From positions 1,798,001 through 1,862,000 of the forward strand of contig NZ_AP031415.1 of assembly GCF_042850985.1 (NCBI RefSeq): a DNA stretch of 64,000 bases, in the 5' to 3' direction. The notes beneath the pieces are model-generated. The model ran no database searches. It was not told the DNA's origin and saw nothing but the letters and a program-made list of their open reading frames with translations. Shown in pieces: positions 34,976 through 45,753 of the stretch (position 1 is the stretch's first letter; every line of letters starts with the position of its first letter). A program made the translations under genes and the position numbers. Source of the DNA: Allocoprobacillus sp002160865. Lineage in GTDB: Bacteria; Bacillota_I; Bacilli_A; Erysipelotrichales; Coprobacillaceae.

Positions 34976-36256
34976 TTATCCTAATACTTTTGTTCCACCA
35001 TATTTTCTTATTTTTAATACATGACAAGACCCTTTACCAAAAATCTTTTCAATTTCATTTTTGTATTTTTCAACATAATTATCTTCAACAAATGCTTGAA
35101 TCGTACCAGCAAATCCACCACCATGAACTCTACAAACTCCATGATTTTTCAAAACCACTTCAGACACAGCCAACGCTAATGAAACTGCTTGATTATGTGG
35201 ATCTTTATTTGAATATACATTTTGAAGATACTTATAACTTGAATCTCCTGATTCTTTAATATATTTTTTAAACATATCAAAATCATTATCCGTTAAAGCA
35301 TTCACTAATTTTTCAACACGTTTATTTTCATTAAAGAAATGTAGTGCACGTAATACTGCTCTATCTCCACATGCCTCTCTAATATCAGAAATATTTTCAT
35401 AAAACTCATTTTCATCAACTTCTCTTAGAACTTCTTTATCAAAAAATTTAGCTACTTTTTTCATTTCAATTGGTATAGCTGCGTATTCATCAGTTAAATC
35501 AGCATGAGATCCTTTTGTATCAACAATACATAAACTATGATTAAATTTAGAAAAATCAACATCAACATGATTAACAATTGGATTTGCTGTATCATTAAAG
35601 TCAATACTAATTAATCCACCTACTGCACAAGCACATTGATCCATTAATCCACATGGTTTACCAAAATAAACATTTTCTGCATATTGTCCTACTTTAGCAA
35701 TTGTTACCATATCTATTTCCATAGCATTATATAACCCAGAAACAATAGTACCAATCAATCCTTCAAAAGCTGCTGATGATGATAATCCAGCTCCCATTAA
35801 AACATCGCTTGTTACAAATGCTTTAAATCCACCTATTTTATAACCCATTTCTTTAAGTTTTGATAAAACTCCTCTAATTAAAGATTCTGAAGTTCCTTCT
35901 TCATCATCTCTTTTTGATAAATCGTTAATATTAATTTCATCTATATCTAGATCATCAGAAACAATTTTAACAATATCTTTTTGTGCCGTTACCATTGCTA
36001 TAGCATCTAAATTAATTGAAGTTGCTAATACACAACCATGCTGATGGTCAGTATGATTTCCTCCCACTTCACTTCTTCCAGCTACGCTATATATTTCAAT
36101 ATCTTGATCATCATATAATTTTATAAACTCTTCAATTGCTTTTGTATATCTATTATTTTGATAAGTAATCAATGATTCATCTTCATATAAATCAATAAAC
36201 ATATTATCATATCTATTATTTAATAAGTTTTCCTTAATTTCACTTGCTTTCATCAT
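34976..36256 (-). CDS. galK: Galactokinase
   Basis: Phosphorylates galactose to galactose-1-phosphate. The 426-residue GHMP kinase has GRSEVGGNHTDHQHG, LMGAGLSSSAAFEG (phosphate-binding motif) and VHGGGFAGTIQAFV (motif 3). Its ATG overlaps the galM stop as ATGA, with no independent ribosome site, so its translation depends on ribosomes finishing galM. This makes the galM frameshift potentially important. Confidence 0.97.
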   Translation of the reverse strand: MMKASEIKENLLNNRYDNMFIDLYEDESLITYQNNRYTKAIEEFIKLYDDQDIEIYSVAGRSEVGGNHTDHQHGCVLATSINLDAIAMVTAQKDIVKIVSDDLDIDEININDLSKRDDEEGTSESLIRGVLSKLKEMGYKIGGFKAFVTSDVLMGAGLSSSAAFEGLIGTIVSGLYNAMEIDMVTIAKVGQYAENVYFGKPCGLMDQCACAVGGLISIDFNDTANPIVNHVDVDFSKFNHSLCIVDTKGSHADLTDEYAAIPIEMKKVAKFFDKEVLREVDENEFYENISDIREACGDRAVLRALHFFNENKRVEKLVNALTDNDFDMFKKYIKESGDSSYKYLQNVYSNKDPHNQAVSLALAVSEVVLKNHGVCRVHGGGFAGTIQAFVEDNYVEKYKNEIEKIFGKGSCHVLKIRKYGGTKVLG

Positions 36257-37262
36257 TTTATTTTAAATGTATATGAAGTCACTTCATCATACATTTCTCC
36301 TTTCCTTAAAATTACCGTTGGATTTTCTTCTTTATTTATACTATCTGGCATATTTTGTGTTTCTATACATATTGCATCTCTTTGATGCATACACTTACCA
36401 TACTTACCTAATTGTCCAGAAAGATAATTGACAGTGTAAACTTGTGTTTGAGGTAATGATGTTGATACAGTTAGTTCAATTCCTGTTTCTTTATAATATA
36501 ATTTGACTTGATCTTTATTTGTACTAAATATAAAAGGATGATCATATCCTTTTCCTATCTTTAATTGATCATTATCTTGATATATACTATTCTTTATCAA
36601 TGTAGGCGCATTAAAGTCAAATGGCGTACCGCATACACTTCTCATTTCACCATTATACAAACCTTCATCATCTATACATGCCATTTTATCAGCTTTAATC
36701 ATTAACTCATGTTCATCAATATTACATGGCTCTCCACTTAAATTAAAATAGGAATGATTAGTAATATTAATAATCGTATCTTTATCAGTGGTTGCATGAT
36801 ATTTAATTTTTAATCCATTATTTAAAAGAATATATGTTGCATAAAAGTTTAAATTACCAGGGAATCCTTCTTCTCCATCTTGAGAGAAATAATGAAAAAC
36901 AATTTCATTTTCTCTTATCTCATATGTGAATGTTTTATATGAAAATCCTTCAATTCCCCCATGTAATGTATTTGAACCGTTATTTTTTTCTAAAGAGAAT
37001 ATCTCATTATTCAATGTAAATTTCCCATTTCCTATACGATTTGCCACTCTACCAACTAAAGCACCTAGATAACTGCCGTCTTTTTTTTATAATCATCAAT
37101 ACTAGGGAATCCTAATACGACATCTCTTTTTTCTCCATGTTTATCTTTGACAATCATTTTTAATATCGTGCAACCATAATTAGTCACTTGTATTTCAATA
37201 TTTTCATTTCTCATTGAGATAATGTCTATACCTCTAGATACATTCTCTATAATCTCAATCAT
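36253..37262 (-). pseudogene. galM: Aldose 1-epimerase, frameshifted in an A8 tract
   Basis: Two frames, 37262-37065 and 37047-36253, together make one GalM. The first ends GFPSIDDYKKK and then goes out of frame; the second begins within GRVANRIGNGKF. The break is in eight A residues at 37081-37088. One more A would read DYKKKDGSYLGALVGRVANRIG, which is the expected galM sequence. The C-terminal part holds the catalytic block TNHSYFNLSGE and QTQVYT. It is either a real lesion, a slippage-prone site, or a sequence error. Confidence 0.88.
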
Positions 37263-37263
37263 A

Positions 37264-38745
37264 CTATTTACTCAAAGAATCTACAAAACGAGTAAATCCT
37301 TCTATTCCTTTCTGATTCATCTTATAAACTCCTACATTTTCTAATACACTAACAAATTTTTTTGTAACTTCTTTTTCAATAAACTCATCTATAGATTGCT
37401 CATCAAATTCTAAAGTTTGTAAATATTCAAACCATTCTTTATGCTTTTTTAAACTCTCCAAATCATCAATACATTTCTTTTTTAACAAACATAATTTCAA
37501 ACATTCTAATTCATCTTTTAATCTAGCAGGTAAAACAGCTAATCCCATGACTTCAATTAAACCAATATTTTCTTTCTTAATATGATGGTGCTTAGCATGT
37601 GGATGAAATATACCCAAAGGATGTTCATCGTTTGTTCGATTATTTCTTAATACAATATCTATTTGATAACGATTATTATCCATTCTTGCAATTGGTGTTA
37701 CTGTATTATGTCTTACATCATTTGTATGTGAAAGAATATCACATGAAACATCATCATAATTTATCCAATAATTTAATATCTTGTCTGATAGATCAACAAG
37801 AACTTCTTTGTCATCAGCTGTAAGTCTTAATGTAGATAAAGGCCAATTCAACATTTGTACTTTTATATTTTCATATCCTTTAATTTCAATTTCCTTAATA
37901 ACCGATGCATCCTGCATTGGGAATCTATGTCTACCACCTTGATAATGATCATGAGTAAGTATAGAACCTCCTACAATAGGTAAATCCGCATTACTTCCTA
38001 TCATATAATGAGGAAATTTTTCAATGAAAGTAAATAAATTCTCAAATGTTTGTCTGTTTATGACCATTGGAACATGTTCATTATTAAAAATAATACAATG
38101 CTCATTATAATAAACATAAGGTGAGTATTGAAAATTATACGTTTTTCCATTCAAATCAAGAGGTATTATTCTATGTGTTTGTCTAGCGGGATGATTCATA
38201 TTCCCTGCATATCCAACATTCTCTTTACACAATAAACATTTAGGATATCCTGTACTTTTCGCAAGTTTAGCTTTTGCTATTTCTTTAGGATCTTTTTCGG
38301 GTTTTGATAAGTTAATTGATATCTGAATATCTCCATATTTGTAATAATGGGAAAATTTAATATTTTTATCAGTTCTCGCTTTTCTAATATAATTTGAATG
38401 AATTGATAAATCATAAAAATATTGTGTCGCTTTTTGTTTGTTCTCATCATATATCTGATAAAACTTATTAACAACTTCACTAGGTCTTGGCATAATACAA
38501 TTCATTATTTTTGTATCAAACAAATCTCTTTCTGTGATATTATCTTCTATCAATCCTACTTTTACAGCATAATCAAGCATATCTTCAATTAGTAAATAAT
38601 AATCAATTTTTTCGACTGTTGTTCTTTCAAAACAATCTAGTTTAAACAAATCAAGTAACATATTTATTGAATAATCCACGTCATATAAAGAAATCATTTG
38701 ATTTTCCAAACCATAATTGATTAATTGATTTATTTTAGTATTCAT
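37264..38745 (-). CDS. galT: Galactose-1-phosphate uridylyltransferase, Firmicute type
   Basis: Transfers UMP from UDP-glucose to galactose-1-phosphate. At 493 residues it is the long Firmicute GalT2 class, with PSEVVNKFYQIYDENKQKAT, CLLCKENVGYAGNMNHPARQTHR (metal-binding), and VGGSILTHDHYQGGRH, with the active His region HNTVTPIAR. The first gene after the terminator at 38.8 kb. AAAGGAG precedes the start. Confidence 0.96.
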   Translation of the reverse strand: MNTKINQLINYGLENQMISLYDVDYSINMLLDLFKLDCFERTTVEKIDYYLLIEDMLDYAVKVGLIEDNITERDLFDTKIMNCIMPRPSEVVNKFYQIYDENKQKATQYFYDLSIHSNYIRKARTDKNIKFSHYYKYGDIQISINLSKPEKDPKEIAKAKLAKSTGYPKCLLCKENVGYAGNMNHPARQTHRIIPLDLNGKTYNFQYSPYVYYNEHCIIFNNEHVPMVINRQTFENLFTFIEKFPHYMIGSNADLPIVGGSILTHDHYQGGRHRFPMQDASVIKEIEIKGYENIKVQMLNWPLSTLRLTADDKEVLVDLSDKILNYWINYDDVSCDILSHTNDVRHNTVTPIARMDNNRYQIDIVLRNNRTNDEHPLGIFHPHAKHHHIKKENIGLIEVMGLAVLPARLKDELECLKLCLLKKKCIDDLESLKKHKEWFEYLQTLEFDEQSIDEFIEKEVTKKFVSVLENVGVYKMNQKGIEGFTRFVDSLSK

Positions 38746-38775
38746 TCTCTTTCTCCTTTAAAACATATTTTATGT

Positions 38776-38818
38776 ATAAAAAGTCATCAATGAATGCTTA
38801 TTCATATAGATGACTTTA
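38776..38818 (-). terminator. Terminator between the phosphatase and galT
   Basis: AAAGTCATC and GATGACTTT form the outer stem, ATGAAT and ATTCAT the inner, with a T-run on the minus strand. It splits the lac and gal parts into two units, with read-through possible. Confidence 0.75.
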
Positions 38819-38839
38819 AATGAACTTTAACGATGAGGT

Positions 38840-39499
38840 CTATAAAGATTCTAATTCTACAAAATTATCTATTACTTTAATGACACCAGGTAAATCTTGA
38901 TATTCTTCTTTTTTATTCGCAGAGTCTATAACAATAATATGAGGACATCCTGCACGATAAGCATTTTTGATTCCACTAATAGAATCTTCAAAAATTAAAC
39001 ATTCTTTTAATTCAATATTTAAAATTTCTGATGCCTTTTCAAACATTGCTATTTTATTTTTATAAGTTCCATCATCATAAACAATATTTTTAGGATTAAT
39101 CCAATTATCTAGATGAAATGATTCTACAAAAAAGTCAATGTTTTCTTTAATGGATGCACTTGCAATAGTAAAAGGAATGTTTCTTTTGCTTAAATCATTA
39201 AAATATTGTTCAACACCCTCTACAAGATGGAAAGATTCAACATCTTCCCGGCAATATTTACGATAATATTCTTCTTTCAATAAAGAGTATTTATTAATCA
39301 TTTCATCATCACATTCTCCATTAAATAAATATTGAATGATTTCTTTATTAGGAACACCATTAAAATGCTCATGAAGTTCTTGATCACTTATACCATAACC
39401 TCTTATTAATTGAGATATCGCACCCCATGCTTTAATGTGCTTGTCATTATCAAAAAATAATGTGCCATTAAAATCAAAGATAACTCCTTTGTATTTCAT
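38840..39499 (-). CDS. HAD phosphatase, beta-phosphoglucomutase-like
   Basis: A 219-residue HAD class IA enzyme with an alpha-helical cap. Motif I reads IFDFNGTLFF, with the usual second Asp replaced by Asn. IASAS gives motif II, and CLIFEDSISGIKNAYRAG motif IV. It starts two bases after lacG in the same operon. The Asp-to-Asn change argues against mutase activity by the usual acid-base route. A sugar-phosphate phosphatase role, possibly on galactose-6-phosphate, fits its place between lacG and the Leloir genes but is inference. Confidence 0.8.
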   Translation of the reverse strand: MKYKGVIFDFNGTLFFDNDKHIKAWGAISQLIRGYGISDQELHEHFNGVPNKEIIQYLFNGECDDEMINKYSLLKEEYYRKYCREDVESFHLVEGVEQYFNDLSKRNIPFTIASASIKENIDFFVESFHLDNWINPKNIVYDDGTYKNKIAMFEKASEILNIELKECLIFEDSISGIKNAYRAGCPHIIVIDSANKKEEYQDLPGVIKVIDNFVELESL

Positions 39500-39501
39500 T
39501 T

Positions 39502-40905
39502 CTATACCTCTCTATGTTTAATAACTCTTTTATACCAATATGCTGATGCTTTAGGAAAACGTTCTTGAGTTTCATAATCGACATAGAATAATCCATATCT
39601 CTTGTTGTAACCATTTGACCAAGAAAACATATCCATTAATGACCAAACAAAATAACCTTTTACATTAACACCTTCTTCAATTGCTTTTAATAGCCATTGC
39701 AAATGTTGTTTAATATAATCAATTCTAGGTTCATCATCAATCACATTATTTTCTTCAAATGTATCTTTATAACCCATACCATTTTCAGTTATATAAATTG
39801 CTTTATAATTTGGATATTGATTTTTGATACGTTTAACCATATCATACATACCTTCAGGAATAATCAACCAATCCCAATCTGTTGTAGGAATCCCTTCTTT
39901 AATGACTCTTTCTCCAACACCTTTTAATTTAAATTTTTTCGTTCCTTTTTCCCCTGTTCCATTATGATGAATTTCATTTTCTCCTTCATAATGTCTAACG
40001 AAATTGCTTTGATAATTATTCATTCCTAAATAATCAATTTGACTAGCTGCTTTCTTCATTTCTTCAATATCTTTTTGATCATAGTTAAAAGTTCCACCGT
40101 TTAATTCAACAAGTTCTTGAATAATATCTAAGGTTTCATTGCTATAATAACCTAAAAATGTTGCATCTAATAAGAATTGATTAGCTAATACATCATCTTT
40201 TTTAGCTGCCAAAATATCTCTTTCATCATTTTCATCAAGTGGATACTTTGTATCCAAAGAATGAATAATTCCAATTTTTCCAGAATATCCTTTTTCTTTA
40301 TAGATATTTACAGCTTTAGCATGAGCAACCATCATTCCATGCATTGAAGCTACTGCTTTTGTTATATCAAAAGTTATGCATGGAGGAAAAGTTCCTTCAA
40401 TATATTGATTTGTAGCTATAGGCCATACTTCATTAAATGTAAACCAATAAGAAACTTCATCTTTATATTCTTCAAAACAGAATTTTGCATATTCAACAAA
40501 AGCTTCTATTGTATTTCTATTTATGAAATCTCCTTCCTTGTGTAAAGCATCTGGTGTATCAAAATGATGTAATGTAACATAAGGTTCAACACCATTTTTA
40601 TGACACTCTTGAAATAATTTATGATAGAATTGAACACCTTCATCATTAATTTTACCTTTTCCTTCAGGAAAGATTCTTGACCAAGCAATAGAAATACGAA
40701 TACCATTAATACCAAATTGATTACATAATTTTAAGTCAACTGGATATTTATGATAAAAATCACTAGCTGGTTCAGGAGAAAAACGGCCTTGCTTTTCTAG
40801 ATAATCATCCCAAGCTACTTTTCCTTTACCATGACTTTGAGTACATCCTTCACATTGGTAGGCAGCTGTTGCCGCACCAAATACAAAATCTTCACTAAAT
40901 TTCAT
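39502..40905 (-). CDS. lacG: 6-phospho-beta-galactosidase
   Basis: GH1 enzyme that splits lactose-6-phosphate to glucose and galactose-6-phosphate. At 467 residues it closely follows the lactococcal LacG pattern: [48 protein letters not shown] (acid-base Glu) and YITENGMGY (nucleophile Glu). The phosphate-binding [16 protein letters not shown] has the Ser, Lys and Tyr of phospho-sugar enzymes. It follows lacE by 14 bases. Confidence 0.95.
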   Translation of the reverse strand: MKFSEDFVFGAATAAYQCEGCTQSHGKGKVAWDDYLEKQGRFSPEPASDFYHKYPVDLKLCNQFGINGIRISIAWSRIFPEGKGKINDEGVQFYHKLFQECHKNGVEPYVTLHHFDTPDALHKEGDFINRNTIEAFVEYAKFCFEEYKDEVSYWFTFNEVWPIATNQYIEGTFPPCITFDITKAVASMHGMMVAHAKAVNIYKEKGYSGKIGIIHSLDTKYPLDENDERDILAAKKDDVLANQFLLDATFLGYYSNETLDIIQELVELNGGTFNYDQKDIEEMKKAASQIDYLGMNNYQSNFVRHYEGENEIHHNGTGEKGTKKFKLKGVGERVIKEGIPTTDWDWLIIPEGMYDMVKRIKNQYPNYKAIYITENGMGYKDTFEENNVIDDEPRIDYIKQHLQWLLKAIEEGVNVKGYFVWSLMDMFSWSNGYNKRYGLFYVDYETQERFPKASAYWYKRVIKHREV

Positions 40906-40919
40906 AATAAATTCCTCTC

Positions 40920-42569
40920 TTACTCATTATTTTCATCTAAAATTGAGAATACAAATTCTAACGCTTTTTGTGGATTACGTGTTAATTCAATATATTTTTT
41001 ACCTTCACAAGCAGCTGATTTTATTCCTAAACGATCTGTATCTTTCTTTAAATCTTCATAATAGTTTGCAACTTGAGGAGCTAATATAACCAAATCATAA
41101 TCTTTTAGCATATCATAATGAGCACCGTAAGATCCTGCAGCAGTAATCATTTTGATACCTTTTTCTTCTGCTCCTTTTAATAGAGCATTAGCTAATAAAC
41201 CACTAGTTCCACCACCAGCGCATAAAACAAGCACACGCTTTTCATTAACAACATCTGATTCTACATCAACAGATTCTAATTCTTCTTTTACATAACCACC
41301 TTTTAAAGCTTCTTCTTCACATTTTTGTTTATCATAGACCATAAAAAATGGATAATATAAAACAAAGTCCACAACTAAAACTAATACTGCAAAAATGATA
41401 GATAATAATGAAATTCCACAACCTAATACAATTCCTAAAGGAGCAGGTGTTGTCCATGGTAAAATGTATTGGAAACTATTCATACCTAAGAAATCTACAA
41501 ATGCTTTAAACATCCATATATTTAAGATTGGTGCTGCAATAAATGGTATAAAGAAGATTGGATTTAAGATTAAAGGAGCACCAAATAAAATTGGTTCATT
41601 AACACCAAATAAGACAGGAATTGAACTTGCTTTACCTACTGCTCTTAATTCTTTAGATTTTGCCATAAACGCAAACATTAATGTGACGATTAAAGTTGCT
41701 CCTGTTCCACCTAATGTTGCAACGAATTGTTGAACACCTGGAGTTAAGATATTTGCAGCATGTTTTCCAGCTTGTACTAATTCTAGATTATTTGCAATAT
41801 TCACATAATAGATAGCAGCAACTGCTGGTTCTACGATTGAAGGTCCTTGAATACCTACAAACCAGAATAAAGACATTGCTCCATAAATAATTGCTAATCC
41901 AATATAACCATCTGCTGCAGTAAATAATGGTTTAAAAACTTCAATAACTGCTTGTGCAAAGCACATTCCAGCAATATTTCTAAAAACAATATCAAATAAC
42001 GCTAACAGTATAATTGAAACTCCAAATGGAATAACGTCAGCAAAAGTTTGAGAAATGTTTGGAGGTACTTCTTCTGGCATATGAATTGTAATGTTACGTT
42101 TCACACAGAACTTATAAACATTACAAACAAAGAATGCGACTACAAAGGCTGTTAATAAACCTTTAGATCCCATATACCCACTAGAAAAACCACCTTCTAT
42201 TGAATCAACTCCAACAACTAAGAATCCAACAATTCCTGCCATTAAAGTTGAAATATTATTGATTTGTCTATTAACGGGCATATCTCTATTTAAACTATCT
42301 GTTAAATTTTTTGCAGTTGTTCCAGCTACTAATAACCCTAATATTCCCATTGAATAATTATATGGTTTTAAAATCATTGCTTCTATTTCTTTAGACCAGT
42401 AGAATCCAAAAATATTAGGTACGTAAGCTAATAACATGAAAATACTTGAGAAAAGTACAACAGGCATGGCAGACATGAACCCATCACGAATTGCTTTTAA
42501 ATATTTATTTCTAGATACTTTTTCAAACATAGGTTTGAATTTTTCAATTTTTAATATTAGTGTTTCCAT
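40920..42569 (-). CDS. lacE: PTS lactose EIICB
   Basis: Imports and phosphorylates lactose. The 549-residue product has a multi-helix EIIC domain (about 1-420, including [16 protein letters not shown] substrate-site motif) and a C-terminal EIIB domain (about 445-549) with the phosphocysteine in [17 protein letters not shown]. The EIIA partner lacF is encoded just upstream. The sugar is assigned from lacG and lacF context. Confidence 0.94.
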   Translation of the reverse strand: METLILKIEKFKPMFEKVSRNKYLKAIRDGFMSAMPVVLFSSIFMLLAYVPNIFGFYWSKEIEAMILKPYNYSMGILGLLVAGTTAKNLTDSLNRDMPVNRQINNISTLMAGIVGFLVVGVDSIEGGFSSGYMGSKGLLTAFVVAFFVCNVYKFCVKRNITIHMPEEVPPNISQTFADVIPFGVSIILLALFDIVFRNIAGMCFAQAVIEVFKPLFTAADGYIGLAIIYGAMSLFWFVGIQGPSIVEPAVAAIYYVNIANNLELVQAGKHAANILTPGVQQFVATLGGTGATLIVTLMFAFMAKSKELRAVGKASSIPVLFGVNEPILFGAPLILNPIFFIPFIAAPILNIWMFKAFVDFLGMNSFQYILPWTTPAPLGIVLGCGISLLSIIFAVLVLVVDFVLYYPFFMVYDKQKCEEEALKGGYVKEELESVDVESDVVNEKRVLVLCAGGGTSGLLANALLKGAEEKGIKMITAAGSYGAHYDMLKDYDLVILAPQVANYYEDLKKDTDRLGIKSAACEGKKYIELTRNPQKALEFVFSILDENNE

Positions 42570-42578
42570 TTTACTCTC

Positions 42579-42887
42579 CTATTTGTAAATATCCATTAAG
42601 TTTTTGACAATATCTTTTAATAAAATAGTTGTCATGAGATGATCCTGTGCATGAACAGTAATAAAACCTATTTCTATGCTTTCTCCTCGTGCTTCTAATT
42701 GCAATAACTCAGTTTGAGCTCTATGTGCATCATTTAAACACTCATTAGCTTGATCAATAAGTGCTTGGCATTCATTGAATTGTTTTGTTTTAGCTTTTTC
42801 AATTGCTAATAATAACTTGCTTCTTGCATCACCAGAGTATGCTACGATTTCAAAACCTATCATTGTTGCTTCTTCTTTAGTCATCAT
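42579..42887 (-). CDS. lacF: PTS lactose EIIA
   Basis: A 102-residue trimeric EIIA of the lactose/cellobiose class. The phospho-acceptor His is near residue 79 in FITVHAQDHLMTT. AGARS-like SGDARSKLLLAIEKAK at the N-terminus is typical. Its ATG overlaps the stop of the regulator gene (TAATG), so the operon runs regulator-lacF-lacE-lacG-phosphatase. Confidence 0.95.
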   Translation of the reverse strand: MMTKEEATMIGFEIVAYSGDARSKLLLAIEKAKTKQFNECQALIDQANECLNDAHRAQTELLQLEARGESIEIGFITVHAQDHLMTTILLKDIVKNLMDIYK

Positions 42888-45457
42888 TATTTCTCCTTTT
42901 TTGAATTAATTATTATTTCTATAATTGTGGCTTTATCACCATCACTAAGCTTAACATTATAACCTTCTTCTAATGGATAAAGTGATTGACTTACTAATCC
43001 ATATTCTTTTGAATATTTCTCTTTAATAGTATTTATATTAAAATTTACACTTGACGCATATTTTTTTTGAAGACGATCTATCAAACACCCCATATGTATT
43101 AATAATCCAAGTCTTGTATCCTCCGAAAATGACATATGAAATATTTTTTGAAGAGATTCAATAAACGGAATAAGAGTTTGATTAAGTTCATCTTTTTTAA
43201 ATATATCAAATTGTTCAACAAGATAATCTAACACATCAAAATCATCTTTCGTTTCTGCAAATAATTCATGGATTGTATGTACATTTGGTAGATGACTATA
43301 ATCAACATATTTGAGATTAAATATATCTGGATTATATGTACCAACGATTCCAACAACATTTCCTTTTATTTGAACTTCATTTATTTTATCTATTAGATTT
43401 TGTTTATCAGTTATATTAAAAGCTAATATTTGATAATCACGATAATCTTCTAGTGTTTGAAGATACCTTTTTATACTATCACTATTATTCTCATGAACTG
43501 ATGAAAGAACAATTACGATATCTTTACTTTGCATTCTCGAATAAGCAAATCCAGAATATTCATTAGCTAAATGCTGATATATATCTTCTAGACTTTTTCC
43601 CTCTTCACTACTTTTACAGGCACTTATTGCGAGTAAAGGAATAGGAACTTCAATAGATTTGATATCAATTCCAGTTTCATCTTTAATAGAATTCAACATA
43701 ACTTGTATGGAACCCATATCATATAAAGCTAATATTCCACTACCCTGATTAACATCTATTATTTTCTTTTTCAATAGTTCATAAGATGTTTCAATATCAT
43801 CATCCAACGATAAATCAAATGCCTGTAAATTATTAATTGGCATTAATTTCTTTACGACTTTAGATATAGATGTGGCTGTATTATCTCCGTGCATTATAAT
43901 TAGTGTTATGACTTCTCTATTTTTAGATATATGATTTTTGTCATTGGCTATAAGTAATGTAAGTAGAACACTTTCATCTAACGAAAATTTTACATTAAAT
44001 TCATCTTGAAGCTTTTTTATAAACTTTCTAGAATATAAGTATTCCTCATCATACTGTTCGATAATGCTCATAACTTTTTCATTAGATATTCTTTGTTTCG
44101 TTCTATTAGAAATGATTGCATTATTGAAATGTAAGCATATTCCGAGGAAAGCTTTATTTGAATATACTCTATTGAATTTTATGCTAGCTGTTTGGATGAA
44201 CTCATTTGTTATCTGATAAAGCTTTTCTGAAACTATTGTTTTGATTTTTTCACCATCTCTATTTTCAGTTATCTTATTCAAATATTCATTTAAATTATGT
44301 TCAATATTTGCAAACACAAATTCCTCAGCATCCTTTAAAACCGTTATTTGACCTAAAGCTTTATAATCAAAATCTATTTTTTGATATATGTCTGTATCAT
44401 TTCTTTTACTTCTAGATTGTAATGTTTGCTCTTTTGTAAATATATAATTTACATTTTTTTCTAGGACTTGATCAATTTCGTGAATTTTGTCTCTAATTAA
44501 TAACAGACCTTTTCTAACACTTGCTGGAAGATCACTTAATTCAAGTACAATTGTTTTATTTCTTTTAAATCTTACCAATGCATTTGCAACACCAAATCGA
44601 ATATTGCTTTTTAATTCAATGAGATTATCAATACATGGATAAAGCATTAAACATTGCATTAATCCATAGTTTACTTCAATATTTTTTTCTAATTTTAATG
44701 CTTCTTCTTTAAAAAATTTTTCAATAAACTGATAACGCTCTTCTAACGTTCTTTTTTCTAAGGGAGGTATATTAACAATAAAATTGAAATAATCTTTAAA
44801 TATACTTATTGAATCAGCATTTTTTACATGGACTATTAGTATAAATTTCAATTCTTTTTTTTCTATTAACATGTTAGAAATATCTGTAATCATGTTTATT
44901 GATATTTTATCTGCATTCTTTACAAGTAGTAATCCATCTTTGATACTCTCAAAATTTTTTTGCCAAAAACTCCTTTCATTCATTTGATTTTTATCAAAAT
45001 GTAAACAGTCAATCACTTTAAAAGCAGAATTCTTTTTTAGAATTCTTTGTGAACATGCGAAGTCAAATACTTTTTCACTTATCGTTTTAACCCCCACACC
45101 TTTTTCACCAATATACAAAACATGAGGAATACGTATAGGATACGTAATCGCTGCTTTGGTTAATTGTAGTGTTTCTTTTAAACTTAAATCTGAACCAATG
45201 ATGTTACTGAAAGATAGATTATCAAGTTCAGTGTTTTGTTCATCCGATAGATAAAACATTACAGGGCGCCCATTTGTTTTTGATAATTTACCCTCTTCTA
45301 CTAATTGATTCAATACACTAGAAATATTTGTTCTTTGCATATTCAATTTTTCAGATAGAAATCTCGTATCAAACTTAGGAGTATCATCTTCTAAAGTTTT
45401 AAATTCTTTTGAATAATCAACAATATAATCAAAAATTTTCTCTTTGTTTGTTTTCAT
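42887..45457 (-). CDS. LevR-like PRD transcriptional regulator with degenerate AAA domain
   Basis: An 856-residue regulator: winged helix at 1-75, an AAA (sigma54-activator-like) domain near 90-330, PRD1 near 440-540, a mannose-type EIIA domain near 550-680 (LIIMHGDNTATSI with the acceptor His), a GatB-like part and PRD2 near 755-856. The Walker A reads GEKGVGVKT, out of register with GxTGTGKE, and no GAFTGA loop is visible, so sigma54-dependent open-complex formation is doubtful. It heads the lac operon and probably controls it by PTS phosphorylation. Confidence 0.85.
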   Translation of the reverse strand: MKTNKEKIFDYIVDYSKEFKTLEDDTPKFDTRFLSEKLNMQRTNISSVLNQLVEEGKLSKTNGRPVMFYLSDEQNTELDNLSFSNIIGSDLSLKETLQLTKAAITYPIRIPHVLYIGEKGVGVKTISEKVFDFACSQRILKKNSAFKVIDCLHFDKNQMNERSFWQKNFESIKDGLLLVKNADKISINMITDISNMLIEKKELKFILIVHVKNADSISIFKDYFNFIVNIPPLEKRTLEERYQFIEKFFKEEALKLEKNIEVNYGLMQCLMLYPCIDNLIELKSNIRFGVANALVRFKRNKTIVLELSDLPASVRKGLLLIRDKIHEIDQVLEKNVNYIFTKEQTLQSRSKRNDTDIYQKIDFDYKALGQITVLKDAEEFVFANIEHNLNEYLNKITENRDGEKIKTIVSEKLYQITNEFIQTASIKFNRVYSNKAFLGICLHFNNAIISNRTKQRISNEKVMSIIEQYDEEYLYSRKFIKKLQDEFNVKFSLDESVLLTLLIANDKNHISKNREVITLIIMHGDNTATSISKVVKKLMPINNLQAFDLSLDDDIETSYELLKKKIIDVNQGSGILALYDMGSIQVMLNSIKDETGIDIKSIEVPIPLLAISACKSSEEGKSLEDIYQHLANEYSGFAYSRMQSKDIVIVLSSVHENNSDSIKRYLQTLEDYRDYQILAFNITDKQNLIDKINEVQIKGNVVGIVGTYNPDIFNLKYVDYSHLPNVHTIHELFAETKDDFDVLDYLVEQFDIFKKDELNQTLIPFIESLQKIFHMSFSEDTRLGLLIHMGCLIDRLQKKYASSVNFNINTIKEKYSKEYGLVSQSLYPLEEGYNVKLSDGDKATIIEIIINSKKEK

Positions 45458-45483
45458 GACTTTCTCCTTTTCTATCCATTTTT

Positions 45484-45512
45484 ATAATACATTGATAGTT
45501 TTTTTGTATCAA
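45484..45512 (-). promoter_or_regulatory. Promoter of the regulator-lacFEG operon
   Basis: TTGATA, 17-base spacer, TATTAT on the minus strand. TTGATA and TATCAA also make an inverted repeat across the spacer, which could be an operator. Confidence 0.6.
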
Positions 45513-45697
45513 ATTGACTAAAATATATTTTTTTATACTATCTTCCATTATGAAATTATTGTTTTCATTATATTGATCTGTTAAACCCAGAAAAGTTATA
45601 CACTAATATTAAAAACTGAATGAAATTAGACTTTTTTATATAAAATTAAACTTATTACTTTCTATTTTATACACTAAATGATTTTTATATTAAAATG

Positions 45698-45733
45698 ACA
45701 GTACCAAAAGCCATATTGGCACAAAAGTACTGT
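45698..45733 (-). terminator. Structured hairpin after lacZ
   Basis: ACAGTAC and GTACTGT enclose a second stem GCCA/TGGC. No strong T-run follows on the minus strand. It is 20 bases after the lacZ stop and probably a terminator or 3' stabilising hairpin. Confidence 0.5.
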
Positions 45734-45753
45734 ATATTTGTTTTTCATTTTCT

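Noticed and set aside
36253..37262. Two separate epimerase genes
   Set aside because: The two frames are consecutive parts of one GalM interrupted at the A8 tract; neither half is a complete enzyme.
41395..41733. 112-codon plus-strand frame
   Set aside because: Lies wholly antisense to lacE; low-complexity composition and no start signal.
45708..45733. Sigma54-like TTGGCAC motif near the lacZ end
   Set aside because: No TTGC at the -12 position, orientation away from the lac operon, and the motif is part of a hairpin after lacZ.
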